NCBI GenBank assembly: GCA_030063045.1
Contig: JAQSEB010000059.1
Span: forward strand, 3,038,001-3,102,000
DNA from: Pratylenchus scribneri
Taxonomy: Eukaryota; Nematoda; Chromadorea; Rhabditida; Pratylenchidae
Direction of reading: 5' to 3'
DNA length: 64,000 bases
Below are positions 34,530 through 45,796 of this stretch, in pieces; within the stretch, counting starts at the first letter, position 1; the number at the start of each line of letters is the position of its first letter. The position numbers were made by a program, and so were the translations under genes. Below the pieces are notes generated by a model. It was not told the origin of the DNA. It saw nothing but the letters and a program-made list of their open reading frames with translations, and made no database searches.

Positions 34530-36448
34530 TTATTTTTTATTGCGCAAAATCAGACGACATTTGTAGGGGCGTTCCAATCGTGCAGCGAATGAAATCTTTT
34601 TACGAGGAGATGGAGGATTCAATGGATCAATTGGATGGACCTTTTTGATGGAGAAAATGGTGTTAAAAATTAAAATATTTTTTACTTCGAAATTTCGAAA
34701 GAAATTTGCCGTAAAAAGGAACAATTCCATCCTGGCCAATGATTCGCCCATACAAATTCTACAAAATATTTTCGTTCATAATTGGAATAATAGTTACACC
34801 TTTTCCCGAGGCCAAATGGAATTAATTCATCGCATTTTTTCAATTGGCCATTTTCGTCCAAAAATCGTTCCGGTTCAAAATGCATTGGATTTGGGAAAAT
34901 CTATATAAAAATAATATATTTCTATTAATTTTCAACAACTTTTTCATCATAAAGAACGCAGCTAATTTGCGGAATAATTATTGTTCCTTTTTTCAAATGG
35001 AATTTCCCACCCAAAATATTCACATCCGACATTGTTCGATGCGATAAATTTATTGCCAGTAAATTGCACATTCTCTGGGATTCCTTCAAAATAAATTAAA
35101 TCAAATATAATTAATCCATTACAAACATTAATTATTGCATTCAAAAATGGCAATTTTGGTCGATCGCTCAATTCAATTCCATTTTCTTCAATTCCAACTT
35201 TTTCCTCCTCCAATTTGTCCAATTCTTTGTGCAGTTTTTCTTGAATTCTCTGATCCAACAGCAAATAAAGAACCAAAAAATTCAAAGTGGTTGCCGTCGT
35301 TTCCTGGCCGGCCAAAAATAAATCAAAGCATAATGTCCGTAAATTGGTCATTCTAAAATGAATGATGTTGCCCAATGCCCCAAATATTCCAACGTGAAAT
35401 ATTTCATCTGTTCTGGATCTCCTTTCCCCTCTTTGGCCATTTCCATTTGGTCAAGGAAATAATCGAGTAAATCTTTTGGTCCATCCTCCCCATTTTGATG
35501 ACCATCTTCACTTTCCCTCATCAAAATTCTGGCTTGAATTGGTCTATCAACAAATTGGAAAACGCAACTCAAATTGTTGTCAATTTTTTGGAATGTTCCG
35601 GAAAAGATTGGCAAATGTCGAAGCCAGACATTATTTATAATCATTCTGCCGGTTACGGATGACATTAATTCCTGTTGTTTACTCATAATTTGTTTTAATT
35701 CATAAAATTGGCCAATTTGTTCCTGCAAATTTATTCAAATAATTTCACCATAAAAATGACCCACATCATCGAAGGCATAGCCAAAAAGGAGTCGATTTAT
35801 GGTGGAGCCAATTAATCGGTCGATTTGTTTTTGTAAATCCACTTCCACCTCCCCTTTCCCATCCATAATTTTGCGAAATTTGCCAATCAATTTGTTTATG
35901 TCCGAAATGAATTGTTGTTCCAGCCCTGTTCTTCCTATTCCCAAATTTCGCATTGATTGAAGCCCAAATCGGCGCATCACTTTCCAGGGCTCCCCCTCCG
36001 TCCGGATCACCCCTCCATTTTGGCCATTGCATGCTTCAAATTGATCAAATTCAAATAATTTCATTATTTCATTTTGCCTGTGCATTTTTAAATAATTCCA
36101 CCATAAAATGCCTTCCGGCATAGGCCTCCCCCTCTTTGATGAATAAATCGCGCATTAGTTCATATTCGGTGACCATCACCACTGGATTTTCGCCAATCCA
36201 AATTGTATAAATTGGCCCAAATTCTCGGGTCCATTTTTGGAATGGTTCATAGGCCGAACTGAATGGATAAAAAGAATATTTGAAGGAAATGAAATTAATT
36301 TTGAATAATTTGTTTTGTACCTTTTCATGTCCAATGTGTTGCCAAAAAAGGGAATTGGAGTTGGACCCGGGGGAAATCCTTTGCGCTTCCAAATAAAATT
36401 CCAAAAAGCAAAAATGATCAAAAAGGAAAGCAAAATTATTGCCAACAT
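34530..36448 (-). CDS. Cytochrome P450 monooxygenase
   Basis: Nine exons: 36321-36448, 36078-36258, 35765-36033, 35394-35722, 35127-35352, 34940-35083, 34800-34900, 34686-34758 and 34530-34640. Landmarks in order: membrane anchor starting [15 protein letters not shown] and the [12 protein letters not shown] hinge; helix [15 protein letters not shown]-helix [13 protein letters not shown]-helix ExxR as ESQR; the heme motif PFGLGKRICMGE with Cys as axial ligand, split by an intron after GKR; and C-terminal RPYKCR. It is an ER-bound, CYP2/33-like enzyme, oxidising an unknown xenobiotic, fatty acid or steroid. Oddities: the join of exons 2 and 3 (around 36034-36077) does not keep frame with any GT- or GC-AG pair I could find. 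The last exon lies inside duplication unit 2. The start at 36448 was chosen for the anchor. Confidence 0.85.
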
Positions 36449-36669
36449 TTGAATGGAAATATTGACGTTGAAAAACACACAAAAATAAATATTGTCGAAG
36501 AAGGAAGTGTGGAGAGAATGACTGATTTTGGCTTATCAATTTATAATATTTATCATTTTGGATTTGTTCAAAATAGTAAACAATAAATGGAGTTTGGCAA
36601 TTTGTGGTCAAAATACAATATATTATAGTTTAGGGTCCTTTCTTTTATGAAAATAATTTTGGATTTATT

Positions 36670-39208
36670 TTATTCATCATATCCTCTGCCCGGCTTAATC
36701 CATCCCCCAAAATTGTCCTCCATTTCGATGGCAATTGAGACCAACAATGCTTCATTAAATGGCGAGGCCACAAATTGGACTCCTTTTGGCAAATTCGTCT
36801 GCTCATTTTTGCCAATGGGCATTGCCAATGCCGGCATTCCGAGTAAATTCCAAATCTTAATAAATTATTTTATTGTTTGGCATCCTAAATATTTGCCTGA
36901 GTATAATAAAAATTGAATGGAATGAATGGTTCCATGTGGTGAAAGGGCGGCGGTGTTGGCCAAATTGGACTCAATAATGCTCCATTTTTGGCCAATAATT
37001 CGGTGACTTGTCGACGAAGTTTGTCCAATTTTGATGAAACCTGAAAATAATCAACAAAAATTGATAAAATTAATCAAGAAAATTTACAAATTCTTTTTCC
37101 TTTTCATCCCTTGGAAGAACAAAATTTTTGAGAATATTCAATTCCAATGAATGGAATGTTTCATTTTTTGTGCCGGATTTACTCCAAAAAATGCCCATAA
37201 ATTCATTGAATATATCCGGATAAATTTTCTAAATTAAATTAAATTAATTAATTTTATATTAATTTTGATAATTTTGCCAACCGGAATACTTTTCCCCCAA
37301 AATGAAAGGCCCCAAAATTCGAAGAGTCGATTTATTAGAGGGAAATTCACTTTTTGCACAGTTAAATTGTATTTCATCTCGAAATATGTTCTCACCTTTT
37401 ATTTTTAATTTATTCAATTCGAATTCCCCAATCAATGCCCCATTTCCCACTTCTCTGATCGAATTCCTCTGATCTGAATGCAATGATTCCCCAACCAAAA
37501 TGTCAATTTCCTCAATGTAAAATAATTTAAAATTTTTGCCAAAATCAATTGGCCTAGTGAATTCCTCAATGGATTTATTGGCCATCACCTTCAAAAATTA
37601 AATTAAAATTAAATTAATTCACAATTTACTGATAATAAAATTGGCAAATCCAATGCCTGCCGAAATAAAGGTCCATTTGTGACCATTTGGCCATCCAATG
37701 GGGTTGGCTGAATTCCATCCGATGGAATTAGGTGGTTGGGAAAATTGGTCGGTTTCAAAGCCATTATTCCGCACATATGGGCCGAAATGAGCATTGAAGT
37801 GCCAAAATCATTTCCAATCCCAAAAATGGAACCGCCGGCTGCAATAATTGCCCCTTCCCCGCTGCTACTTCCACCACAAATTCGGCGAATATCGTGCGGA
37901 TTGCTGACAATGCCACAGGCCGAATCATCGCTGGGCCAGCCCAATCCCAAATTGGGCATTGTCGTTATTCCCAGCAAAATTGCACCAGCATTTTTCACTC
38001 TTTCCATCATTAATTAAATTCAATATTTTCTTTATTTTTTTAGCAATTTTTAATTTTACAAATTTTGAAAACAGATAGCGCTTCTTTTTTCTTGAAGTTG
38101 GGATGGGATTGTGGCGAGGAACGTGTTTCAAAAAATGATTATTTCCCCCGAACATAAAATCCTCACTCCATATACCGTATATCCTACTTTAATTCCTCCC
38201 CACCCCCTCGATTTTGTGAACTATTCTTTATTACATTCTCTTAATTTCTTAAAGTTCTATAAAATCATTTAAAAATTTTTTTCAAAAATATCCATAAATT
38301 TAGGAGTTAGATAGACCCAAAATTTTCCCAATTTTTGAGGGATGAAAAATAATTCCCAAATACGATATCCCAGTTTCCCACTCATCCACCCACCGTTGAA
38401 CGACTGTGGCATCCTTTTTTGCCGATGTTTTGTCCATATTCCCATTGCACGCATTGACCACCATTCCCTCATTTTCGATGTTGGCCATTGTGGTGAATGG
38501 AATGCCGAAAAGGGGTTTTTCTATGATCAACTGTAAAATTATCCACAATTTAATATTTTTGATTGGAAAACTTTGTCAATTTCCTCATCACTCATTTTTG
38601 AAAGTTTTTCGTCCATTTCTTCGGCCATTTTTCTTGCCCTTCGATAATTATTGAATGCCAATGAATTTGTCATTTTATAAATTGAATTCGTTCGACCAAT
38701 CAATTCATCCAACAAATCCAGGCATTTTACCTAAAATTGGAATAATTCAATCAAATAATTTCCCATTTTTTCGGACATGTCGCAAACGAATCATATTTCG
38801 AGTTTGTTGGATTGAATATTTACTCAAAAAGTCATCATTTTTTGATGAGGGCACAAATTCAATTGGATTGAATGAATTATAGAGGGCGAAAAATGCATTC
38901 ACAATGGCAAAATAACAATTGACCAAAATTCTGAATGCCGGGTAGAATTCGCGAATCAAATTGTAACGATTCATATGGACAGAGGGATACGGATTGGCCA
39001 CAATCAACTTTAATACAAAAATGAATGAATACGGATTAGGGAATTTGGTTGGGGATATGGCCAAGGGAAGGATACTGACCGAAATGCTTTTCGCATCCGT
39101 ACAAATTTGACCTTTTGGGCAAAGCGAAGATGATTGTGCGGTGAAAATTGGAATATTTATCAGAAAATATAAAAAAATTGGGTAAATAAAATAATTTAAT
39201 GTGGACAT
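36670..39208 (-). CDS. Fatty-acid-amide-hydrolase-like amidase with signal peptide (lysine missing)
   Basis: Ten exons: 39080-39208, 38777-39007, 38572-38730, 38394-38530, 37630-37999, 37396-37588, 37282-37349, 37088-37228, 36897-37040 and 36670-36855. They total 1,758 nt (585 residues). The start gives a signal peptide/anchor (MSTLNYFIYPIFLYFLINIP). The amidase-signature core is clear: CGGSSSGEG with the cis-serine, and GNDFGTSM with the nucleophilic serine. Where family members have the catalytic Lys (GVPxxxK), this protein reads GIPFTTM, so Lys is replaced by Met. Activity as a Ser-Ser-Lys amidase is therefore doubtful. The C-terminus (GMPALAMPIGKN, GVQFVASPFNE) is normal for the family. 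The 394-bp intron 38000-38393 is unusually long, and intron 36856-36896 is GC-AG. Confidence 0.85.
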
Positions 39209-40093
39209 TTTGATGCAAAATGAATGAACGAATGAATTGGAATAAATTTTGAATAATTTGATTGGGCCAAATTTATGCGGGATGAATTTTATGGCAAAAA
39301 AAGATGGCAGCATAAAAATTAAAAATTATGAATTCATTTTGGAATAAATAAATAAATAAATAAATCCAAATTATTGGGGGGGGGGGGGGGGGGGGGGATT
39401 GGAATTCCTTATTAAGGCGGAAAATGATAAATTCATTAAAATTCAAACAAAACAAATTACAAAAGCAAAAAATTAATGAGATGAAATAATAAATATGTAT
39501 ATTTATTTGTTGACAAAAATAATTCCCATTTTAAATCCTCCCATTCATTGTTTGATTTTCCTAATCCATTTAAATCGGTTTAGTTCCAATCCGCCAATTT
39601 CCATCAAAATCATCCACACCAACAATTCATTCATTTCCAATTCCCACAATTCTCATTTGGTCAAATTTATTATAAAATAAAATCATAAATCAATCCAAAT
39701 ATTTTTAATAAATTTATTATAAAATTAGCCGGATTTTTCCATGCTGATGAGCAAAATGTGGATTGATTGGTCTAATTCTGCGATTGCCGATTGATCATCG
39801 ACCCACCAAAAGCATTGAATGTTTGTTGGCCCAAATACTTCAAAAAGAAATGATCCATCCCCCCCCCCCCCTTCCTTTGCATTTGTTTGTCCACTTTTTA
39901 TTTAGCTCATTAAAATGTGAGGCACATTGTCCGCCGGTGTCATTTTTATTAATTTCAATTTAATGAATTATTAGAAAAACGATCGATTTGGACTCAAAAA
40001 TTACTCCAAAAAAATATGCAAAATCCATTTGCCGCCTCCATTCATTGTTCTCATTGGTCAACGAAAATAATTTATTTTTAATCGACTGAATCG
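39209..40093. other. Divergent intergenic region with 22-G run
   Basis: Separates the minus-strand amidase from the plus-strand mextli gene, so both promoters should lie here. It contains an uninterrupted run of 22 G (39376-39397), 170 bp upstream of the amidase start, and 13 C at 39859-39871. No gene was seen. Confidence 0.6.
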
Positions 40094-42130
40094 ATGGCGA
40101 ATTCATCTAAAAATTTATTAAATTTCCAAAAAGAAAACGAACGAACGGACGAATCCATTGAAAAAGGTGATCACCATCCGAATGAAATAATTTTAAATAG
40201 GTTTAATTTTGGACGAATTATGTGATCGAATGGGCAAAGTGAATGAATTAGTGAAGGCAAATAAATTCACAACAATTTTGGGGGCAGAAATATTTGAATT
40301 ATGCAAAATAATTAAAATGAAAGGAGGAAAAGAATTGGAAGAAAATTACAAAAGTGAGGGAAAAGAATTAGATTAATTAATATTGATAAAATATTTAGCT
40401 GAATTAAACAAATTCTTTGCATCAATTCGTCAAGCAATTTGCCGTGAAAATGGCCAATTAGGATTACCGTGTCGATTGAAAGTGATGGAATTATTGGAAT
40501 TGAGGGCGATGGGATGGCGCACAAATTTATCAGTGAATAATTCACAAATTCATTCTTAAATCAATCCTCCACCCAAAAGCATGCTCAATTCTATTCGAAA
40601 AAAATAAAACAATTGGAAGAGGAGGGGACAACAAATGTTTTGGCCAACATTTCCATCCCAAATTCACCATCGCACCATTCTCAAACTGCACCTCCGCCCC
40701 ATTCATCGCCTACGGCACAATTTGATCCAATGGCAAATTCATTCATTCCCATTTTTACAGTAATATTCATTCTTCATTCAGCCAAGGACTTCATCGGTTG
40801 CCAATTCCCATCATTATCCACCACCACCACCGTCAATTCCACTCCACAATTCCCCAATTCCATTTTCACCTTTTGCCATTCCCCCACCACCACCTCCCCA
40901 ACATTGTCTTCTGAATTCGCCACCCGAATTGGTAAACATATCCAATATTTCATTCACTTTTTATTCAAATTCAGTTTTTGCCATCGGCAGTGGATGCCGG
41001 CGGTTTCTTCTTCATTCCCTCCCATCGTTCGGCAACATTCATTCCTGCCAATTTGCCTCCAAATCAACAATCAATTTTCACTGCTAATTCCTCCCAATTT
41101 TTGCCGATTCCAAATTCACTTTTTGCAAATCAGCCAAAAGTAGATAACCTCCTAAATTATATTTCCTTTTTCTCTATTTAATGTGAAAAATGTTGTGCCA
41201 AATCTTTTGGAGGGAATGATTGGCCCCTCAACAGGCAATGAATCAGCAATGATGATTGCCAAAGGCAAAATCAACCCACCTCAATTTCGAGAGGAAATTA
41301 CCATTCAGAATAGTGATTCTGGAAAAGGTTGGCAATGCTAAATTATATTTGAAGCCAATTATTCCACAGTGATGGGCGTAAAAGGGCGTCGAGTTGCATT
41401 GATCGAAGAAATCAGTAAAACGGTGATCAGTTTCCAAAAAGTGGACCCAAAATGCAAAGAAAGACAATTGACAATAATTGCCGAGGAAATTGGGGCAATT
41501 GAATTGGCAAAAAGGCTAATTGCCGAAACAATTGAACGGAATGTTTCGCCGACTCGGGTACAAAAAAAAAGGAAGGAATTGCCGAATAATTGTTCAATTC
41601 AGCCCACCGTATTAGATAGACGTGAGGAAGGAAATTCAGACGGAAAATTGGCAAATGAATTGGACAATGATAAGGCCCTGGGTGAATCATTCAAAATTAT
41701 CAAACAAAATGATGGATCATTGAAAATTATTTCCAATGATAATTCATTATTAACTGTCGGTCATTCTTTTCCAATTTTTTAATCTAATTTTACATTTTAA
41801 AGAGAGCCCAGGATGCTCTTAAGAATTATTTGGAGAAATTTGCCCAGAAAAATTTTCATGAAAATGGAAATGATAAATTGGAAAATGGTTCAAAAAATAA
41901 TGAAGAGGAAAAGAAAAATAGGTAAAAATTAGGAAAATAATAATTCCTATTAAAAATGATCTTTTATTCTAAGGGGAAATGAGGAGAAAGGCCGCATTTA
42001 TGAAAGGACAAAACTATTGAATATTCGGCAAAAATGCGAAGATGATGAAAATTTGATCAAAGAGACAAAAAGCCGATTGGCCCATTTGGATATATTTGTT
42101 GGAAAAGAAGAAGGGGAAAAAGAAATGTAA
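40094..42130 (+). CDS. mxt: Mextli-type eIF4E-binding protein (MIF4G + KH)
   Basis: Exons: 40094-40166, 40201-40353, 40399-40532, 40580-40732, 40782-40931, 40975-41139, 41213-41327, 41370-41755, 41803-41921 and 41974-42130. They total 1,605 nt (534 residues). The N-terminus is the C-terminal part of a MIF4G fold, with the MIF4GD-like segment RLKVMELLELRAMGWRTNL followed by FYSKKI. A Pro-rich linker (HHYPPPPPS) follows, then a KH RNA-binding domain with GxxG loop GVKGRRV (VALIEEISKTVISF). Near the end is the canonical eIF4E-binding motif YxxxxLphi, here YERTKLL. This set and order is that of mextli, a translation regulator known from insects and nematodes. Weak points: intron 1 is only 34 bp, the acceptor at 41212 is assigned by frame, and intron 4 (40733-40781) is GC-AG. 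Confidence 0.85.
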
Positions 42131-42754
42131 AAAGAAAGATAATTTAATGATTGAAAGGAATAAATAAAATTAAATTTTTTTAATAGTTTTTTAAAAAATT
42201 TTATATATATTTAATTAAAATAAATTAAAGAAATATTTAATCCGTCACCGTCATCGTCATATCGAAAAACTGTTGAAATTGTCGAAAAGATTTTAACAGT
42301 TCAATTATTTATCCTAGATCTCCAAACTCTACACCCAATTGATAGATATTGGCTAGAATCATCGATTTGCAATGATTCGTCTTTTGCCTAATCAATTCTA
42401 AATTCTAACTTAGTTTTAAACCAAAAATCAAATTGGTTTAAAAGGTTTAAAACTATTTAATTTTTGATCAAACCATAATAAATTTATACCATTCGATGCG
42501 TCTTTATGAGTTCAATCCAATCAATGGTTTAATGATTTTATGATTGATGAAGTGAAGGACAAAGGAGAGACGAATCCATAAACGGTATAATTATTTTGGC
42601 ATTTTGTATTATTTTTTTTAAAAATTAATACATATGAAATTATTGGCTCTAGGGCTAGGAGACTCGATTGGGAGTGATGGAATTGGGACTTTAGGAAGTT
42701 CATTTCCTTTTAATTAATCAGTTTTTAGCCTCTGGTTCAGATTTTACGGAAAAA
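42131..42754. other. Intergenic between mextli and HMG-box gene
   Basis: AT-rich, no gene. It contains the mextli 3' UTR and presumably the HMG-box gene promoter. The genes are in the same orientation 624 bp apart, so an operon is possible but not indicated. Confidence 0.5.
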
Positions 42755-44742
42755 ATGAACAATAATATAAATTCACTCCCTGATTATTATGAAAAGTTAA
42801 AGCATGAAAATGGCGGCAAAGATGGATTAATTTCAAAAAATGAGGTTAATTCATTTTAAAATTATTAATTAATATTTTGATCTTAAAGATGCCAAAATCA
42901 GTAGAAGAAAGTTGCCAAAGTTCGGTTTCAGGTGAAACAGAGGCTGCTGATTTGGATTTGGATGAAATCCCATTTGAGGAATTTGAATCATCCGCCCAGA
43001 CCGAATCGACCAATTCACTTAATGGAGCCACAAAAAGCCAAAATGAATGCAATGGGTTGGAGGAGGTTCGCAAATTATCAGTAAAATTAGAACAAATAAA
43101 AGCATTTTATTTCCAGACAAATTCATTGGAAGAAATACTGCAAAATTGGTCAGCAGACACTCAAAATTGCGATCTTGCGGATGAACGGCCAACTTCATCA
43201 AACAAAATTGGGGATAAATCGAACTCAAAAAATGACAAAAAACAGAATGAAAATTCGACGAATATTAAAATGCAATATCCAACAAATGGTTTTGGACAAA
43301 TTAAATGGTTTAATTATAATTATAAATTTAACGTACATGATTTGGGCCCGAGAATGCCTCGAAAGCATAAAAGGTCGATACAAATTGGGCTTCAAAGAGC
43401 ACAGTGAACTGAGAAAAAAAGTTGATTTGAAATTAATGTTTGTATATTTTGGAATTTTAAGTTGGGTGAAAAATGGCGATCAATGCCGAAGGAAGAACGG
43501 GAACCTTGGGAGAAGAAGGCAGTGGAATTAAAGCAACAATTTATTGCAGCTGGAAATAAATTTAATCAACCAAACAAGAAGAAAAGGGTTATTTTAATTG
43601 AATTAATTAAAAATTAATTAAATTTTTAGTCTCATCCAATTCAAATTAATTCAATGGCCAACAAGAAGAAATGCAACCAAACACTTGGGAATAATACATT
43701 GGCCGAAAATTTGGTTAACCAACAAACAATTCCTTTCGACTTTGGGAAGCGATTATTCCTAGTAAGATTGAATTTAATAAGAAAAATTGGATTAAATTAT
43801 TTTGACAGATTGGCGAAGGCAATGAATGGAGGCAATTTGTGGAGGCCAGCTATGAAAAAAAGGAACGCAAAATATACGTATATTGCAAAAATTGTATGGA
43901 AATTAAGAAAATATACCAACAAGAAGGCCATCAATATTATTCGGAGTGAGTTTTGTTTTGCTTTGAAAAAGTGGGAAAAAAAACCCTGATTTGAAGTTCA
44001 ATTGGTCGAGCAAAAATTGATGAGGCAACAAAATGCGTGACGCTGGATTCAATGCCAATAGTGCATTTGGATGAATGTGAGGCCAAACCATTGGACCAAC
44101 TTCACAATGAATTATTTCCCCAAAATGTGGATAATAGCGGAATAATAGTTGTGCAAAGCAAATTGGGCACCCAAATATTCCCATCGACTATGAATGGTTC
44201 AGCCGGAACATCGGCACAAAAAGATGAAGAGGATGATTGCATTTTAATTGAGGATGAAGACGAAGAATTTGATGGAAGGAAGGAAGAGGAGGGGAAGAAG
44301 AAGAAGAAAGGAGATGAACAAAAAACGAAATTGAGAAAGGGAATTGAACAAATTGGCCGAGAATTTGCATTGGAAATTATCAAATCAGAGTAGGGAATTA
44401 AAAATAATTATTTAATATATTTAAAAATTACAGTGGAAGTATTATTCTTTCTCCAAAAAATGCATCGAATCGTTCCCTTTCGTTGGTTCAAATGGAGGGA
44501 ATATTACTGGTGAATGGATTTGTGGGCAATAAATTGAAGGAAACAATCCGGTGCATTAATTCACTCATAAAATAATTAATTTGCATATATTATTTTTTAG
44601 ATGGACAATTCCATCGGTGGAAGGAGGAGGAATTGAACAATTAATATTCGCAATTCGCGGAAAATGCCATCAATTCTTTTACTTAAATCCATCAGAAATG
44701 GGCGGTGAAGAAGCATGTGGATGGATGCTGAGAACAAATTAA
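42755..44742 (+). CDS. HMG-box chromatin-type protein
   Basis: Exons: 42755-42844, 42889-43288, 43332-43420, 43462-43587, 43630-43761, 43809-43945, 43997-44389, 44434-44550 and 44601-44742. They total 1,626 nt (541 residues). An acidic Ser-rich N-terminus (EAADLDLDEIPFEEFES) precedes a single HMG box (AYMIWARECLESIKGRYKLG ... LGEKWRSMPKEEREPWEKKA), which bends DNA in chromatin proteins. Downstream are a Cys-containing segment (YCKNCMEIKK), an acidic-then-lysine-rich stretch (EDEDEEFDGRKEEEGKKKKK) and a C-terminal region I do not recognise. The HMG box is only continuous if the intron 43289-43331 (43 bp, GT start) ends in AA rather than AG. Either the splice site is mutated or non-canonical, or the base is wrong. 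Nuclear function is inferred. Confidence 0.75.
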
Positions 44743-45796
44743 GATGAAAGAAAAATATTACTTATTAAATCAGGGAGAATTTAAAAAGCAACAACGATAT
44801 TTAATTTTAAGGCCTTCGATACTAATTTTTTTGTTTTAATTTATTTGATTTTTTTCCTTTTTTGCATAAAATTGGTTGGTATTTAATTATTTTCTCACAA
44901 TTCTTTCTTATTAGCAACTTTCATTCGGGTATAATATTTAAAAATGCCGAGAGAAAAAGTAAAAATTGTAAATCACCAATGGGAATTGAACTCGGGACCT
45001 CTAGCCATTCCACCACACAATAAAGCGAGCGACATACCAATGCGCCAACGGCTGCCATTGATTGCCTCCTTCCAACTTTCCTATGATCAATAATGATATT
45101 TATCGGCTGGTTATACGGTATAGGAACCATTGAACAGTTACAAATCTATTCGCCATTTTCAATACTTTTTTTTACCAAATTAAATACATTATTCTATCCG
45201 TTTCATTTTCCATTCAATTTATCCTTTCTAAAAACAATTTGTTGGCGCATAAGTGGGATGGAAAAGAGCTCTGTTTGACTTCATTTATATTTTTACTGAG
45301 AAAACTACGCAAACTTACTTTATCCCCTCTCACTCTCCAAGAAAAAGTTTAAAACGGGAAAAGAATTCCCCTTTCCTTTCATTGAATGCTGATTTTTGTA
45401 GAGCGGTGTGGGTTATTCCATCCACTTATGCTAACAAAACATTGGCCCAACAAAAGGAGGAGTGAATTCGACGAAAAAGTCAACCAAACAGAAAGAAAGA
45501 TTGGCCCAAAATGTGTGGGTAAATTCAGCTGAAAGATGAGCTGCTCCCATTTGTTGGAAGGGAAATCCAACCTGAAGTTGCTGAGAGGGCCATTCATTCA
45601 CCCAACGAATCTGGTCCTTCTCAATCCATCCATTCTCCCACCTACTCATTCACTCATTAGCAGCAAAAATTGCTTACTAAATTTCTCCCTGAATAATATT
45701 TTGGGCCAAAAACTGTACAAAAATTCTGTCATTCTCCATCCAAATATTATCTCATAATTTTTAAGATAATTTCTAATAAAAATAATTTGAATTGAA
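44743..45796. other. Intergenic, upstream of myosin gene
   Basis: No gene supported. It holds a tRNA-like/SINE-like fragment (44978-45060). The rest, including 45250-45796 just upstream of the myosin start, is probably promoter. Open frames here are short and lack splice support. Confidence 0.55.
44978..45060 (-). mobile_element. tRNA-derived SINE-like fragment, copy A
   Basis: The minus strand has a box-A-like GGCGCATTGGTATG, the segment GTCGCTCGCTTTA and, downstream, a degenerate box B (GAGTTCAATTCCC). It shares a 22-base identical segment with copy B at 61429-61521. The T-arm does not pair properly, so it is not a working tRNA. Confidence 0.55.

Larger units (their letters stand above)
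17902..34686 (+). repeat. Tandem segmental duplication, unit 2 (16,785 bp)
   Basis: Second direct copy of 1144-17901. It is longer by exactly one 27-bp unit inside the minisatellite at 29794-31298. At the right end the sequence continues into exon 8 of the P450 (34686-34758), so this unit joins the intact P450, whereas unit 1 joins the intact ShKT gene. This outer-copy-intact pattern is what a simple tandem duplication leaves. Confidence 0.97.

Noticed and set aside
40742..40931. Reading mextli straight through 40733-40781 without splicing
   Set aside because: It shifts the Pro-rich linker into a Ser/Thr-rich frame ending before the KH domain. A 49-bp GC-AG intron keeps the frame to the KH domain and the YERTKLL motif.
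44978..45060. Functional tRNA gene
   Set aside because: Box A and B resemblance only; the acceptor and T stems do not pair and the anticodon arm is not recognisable.
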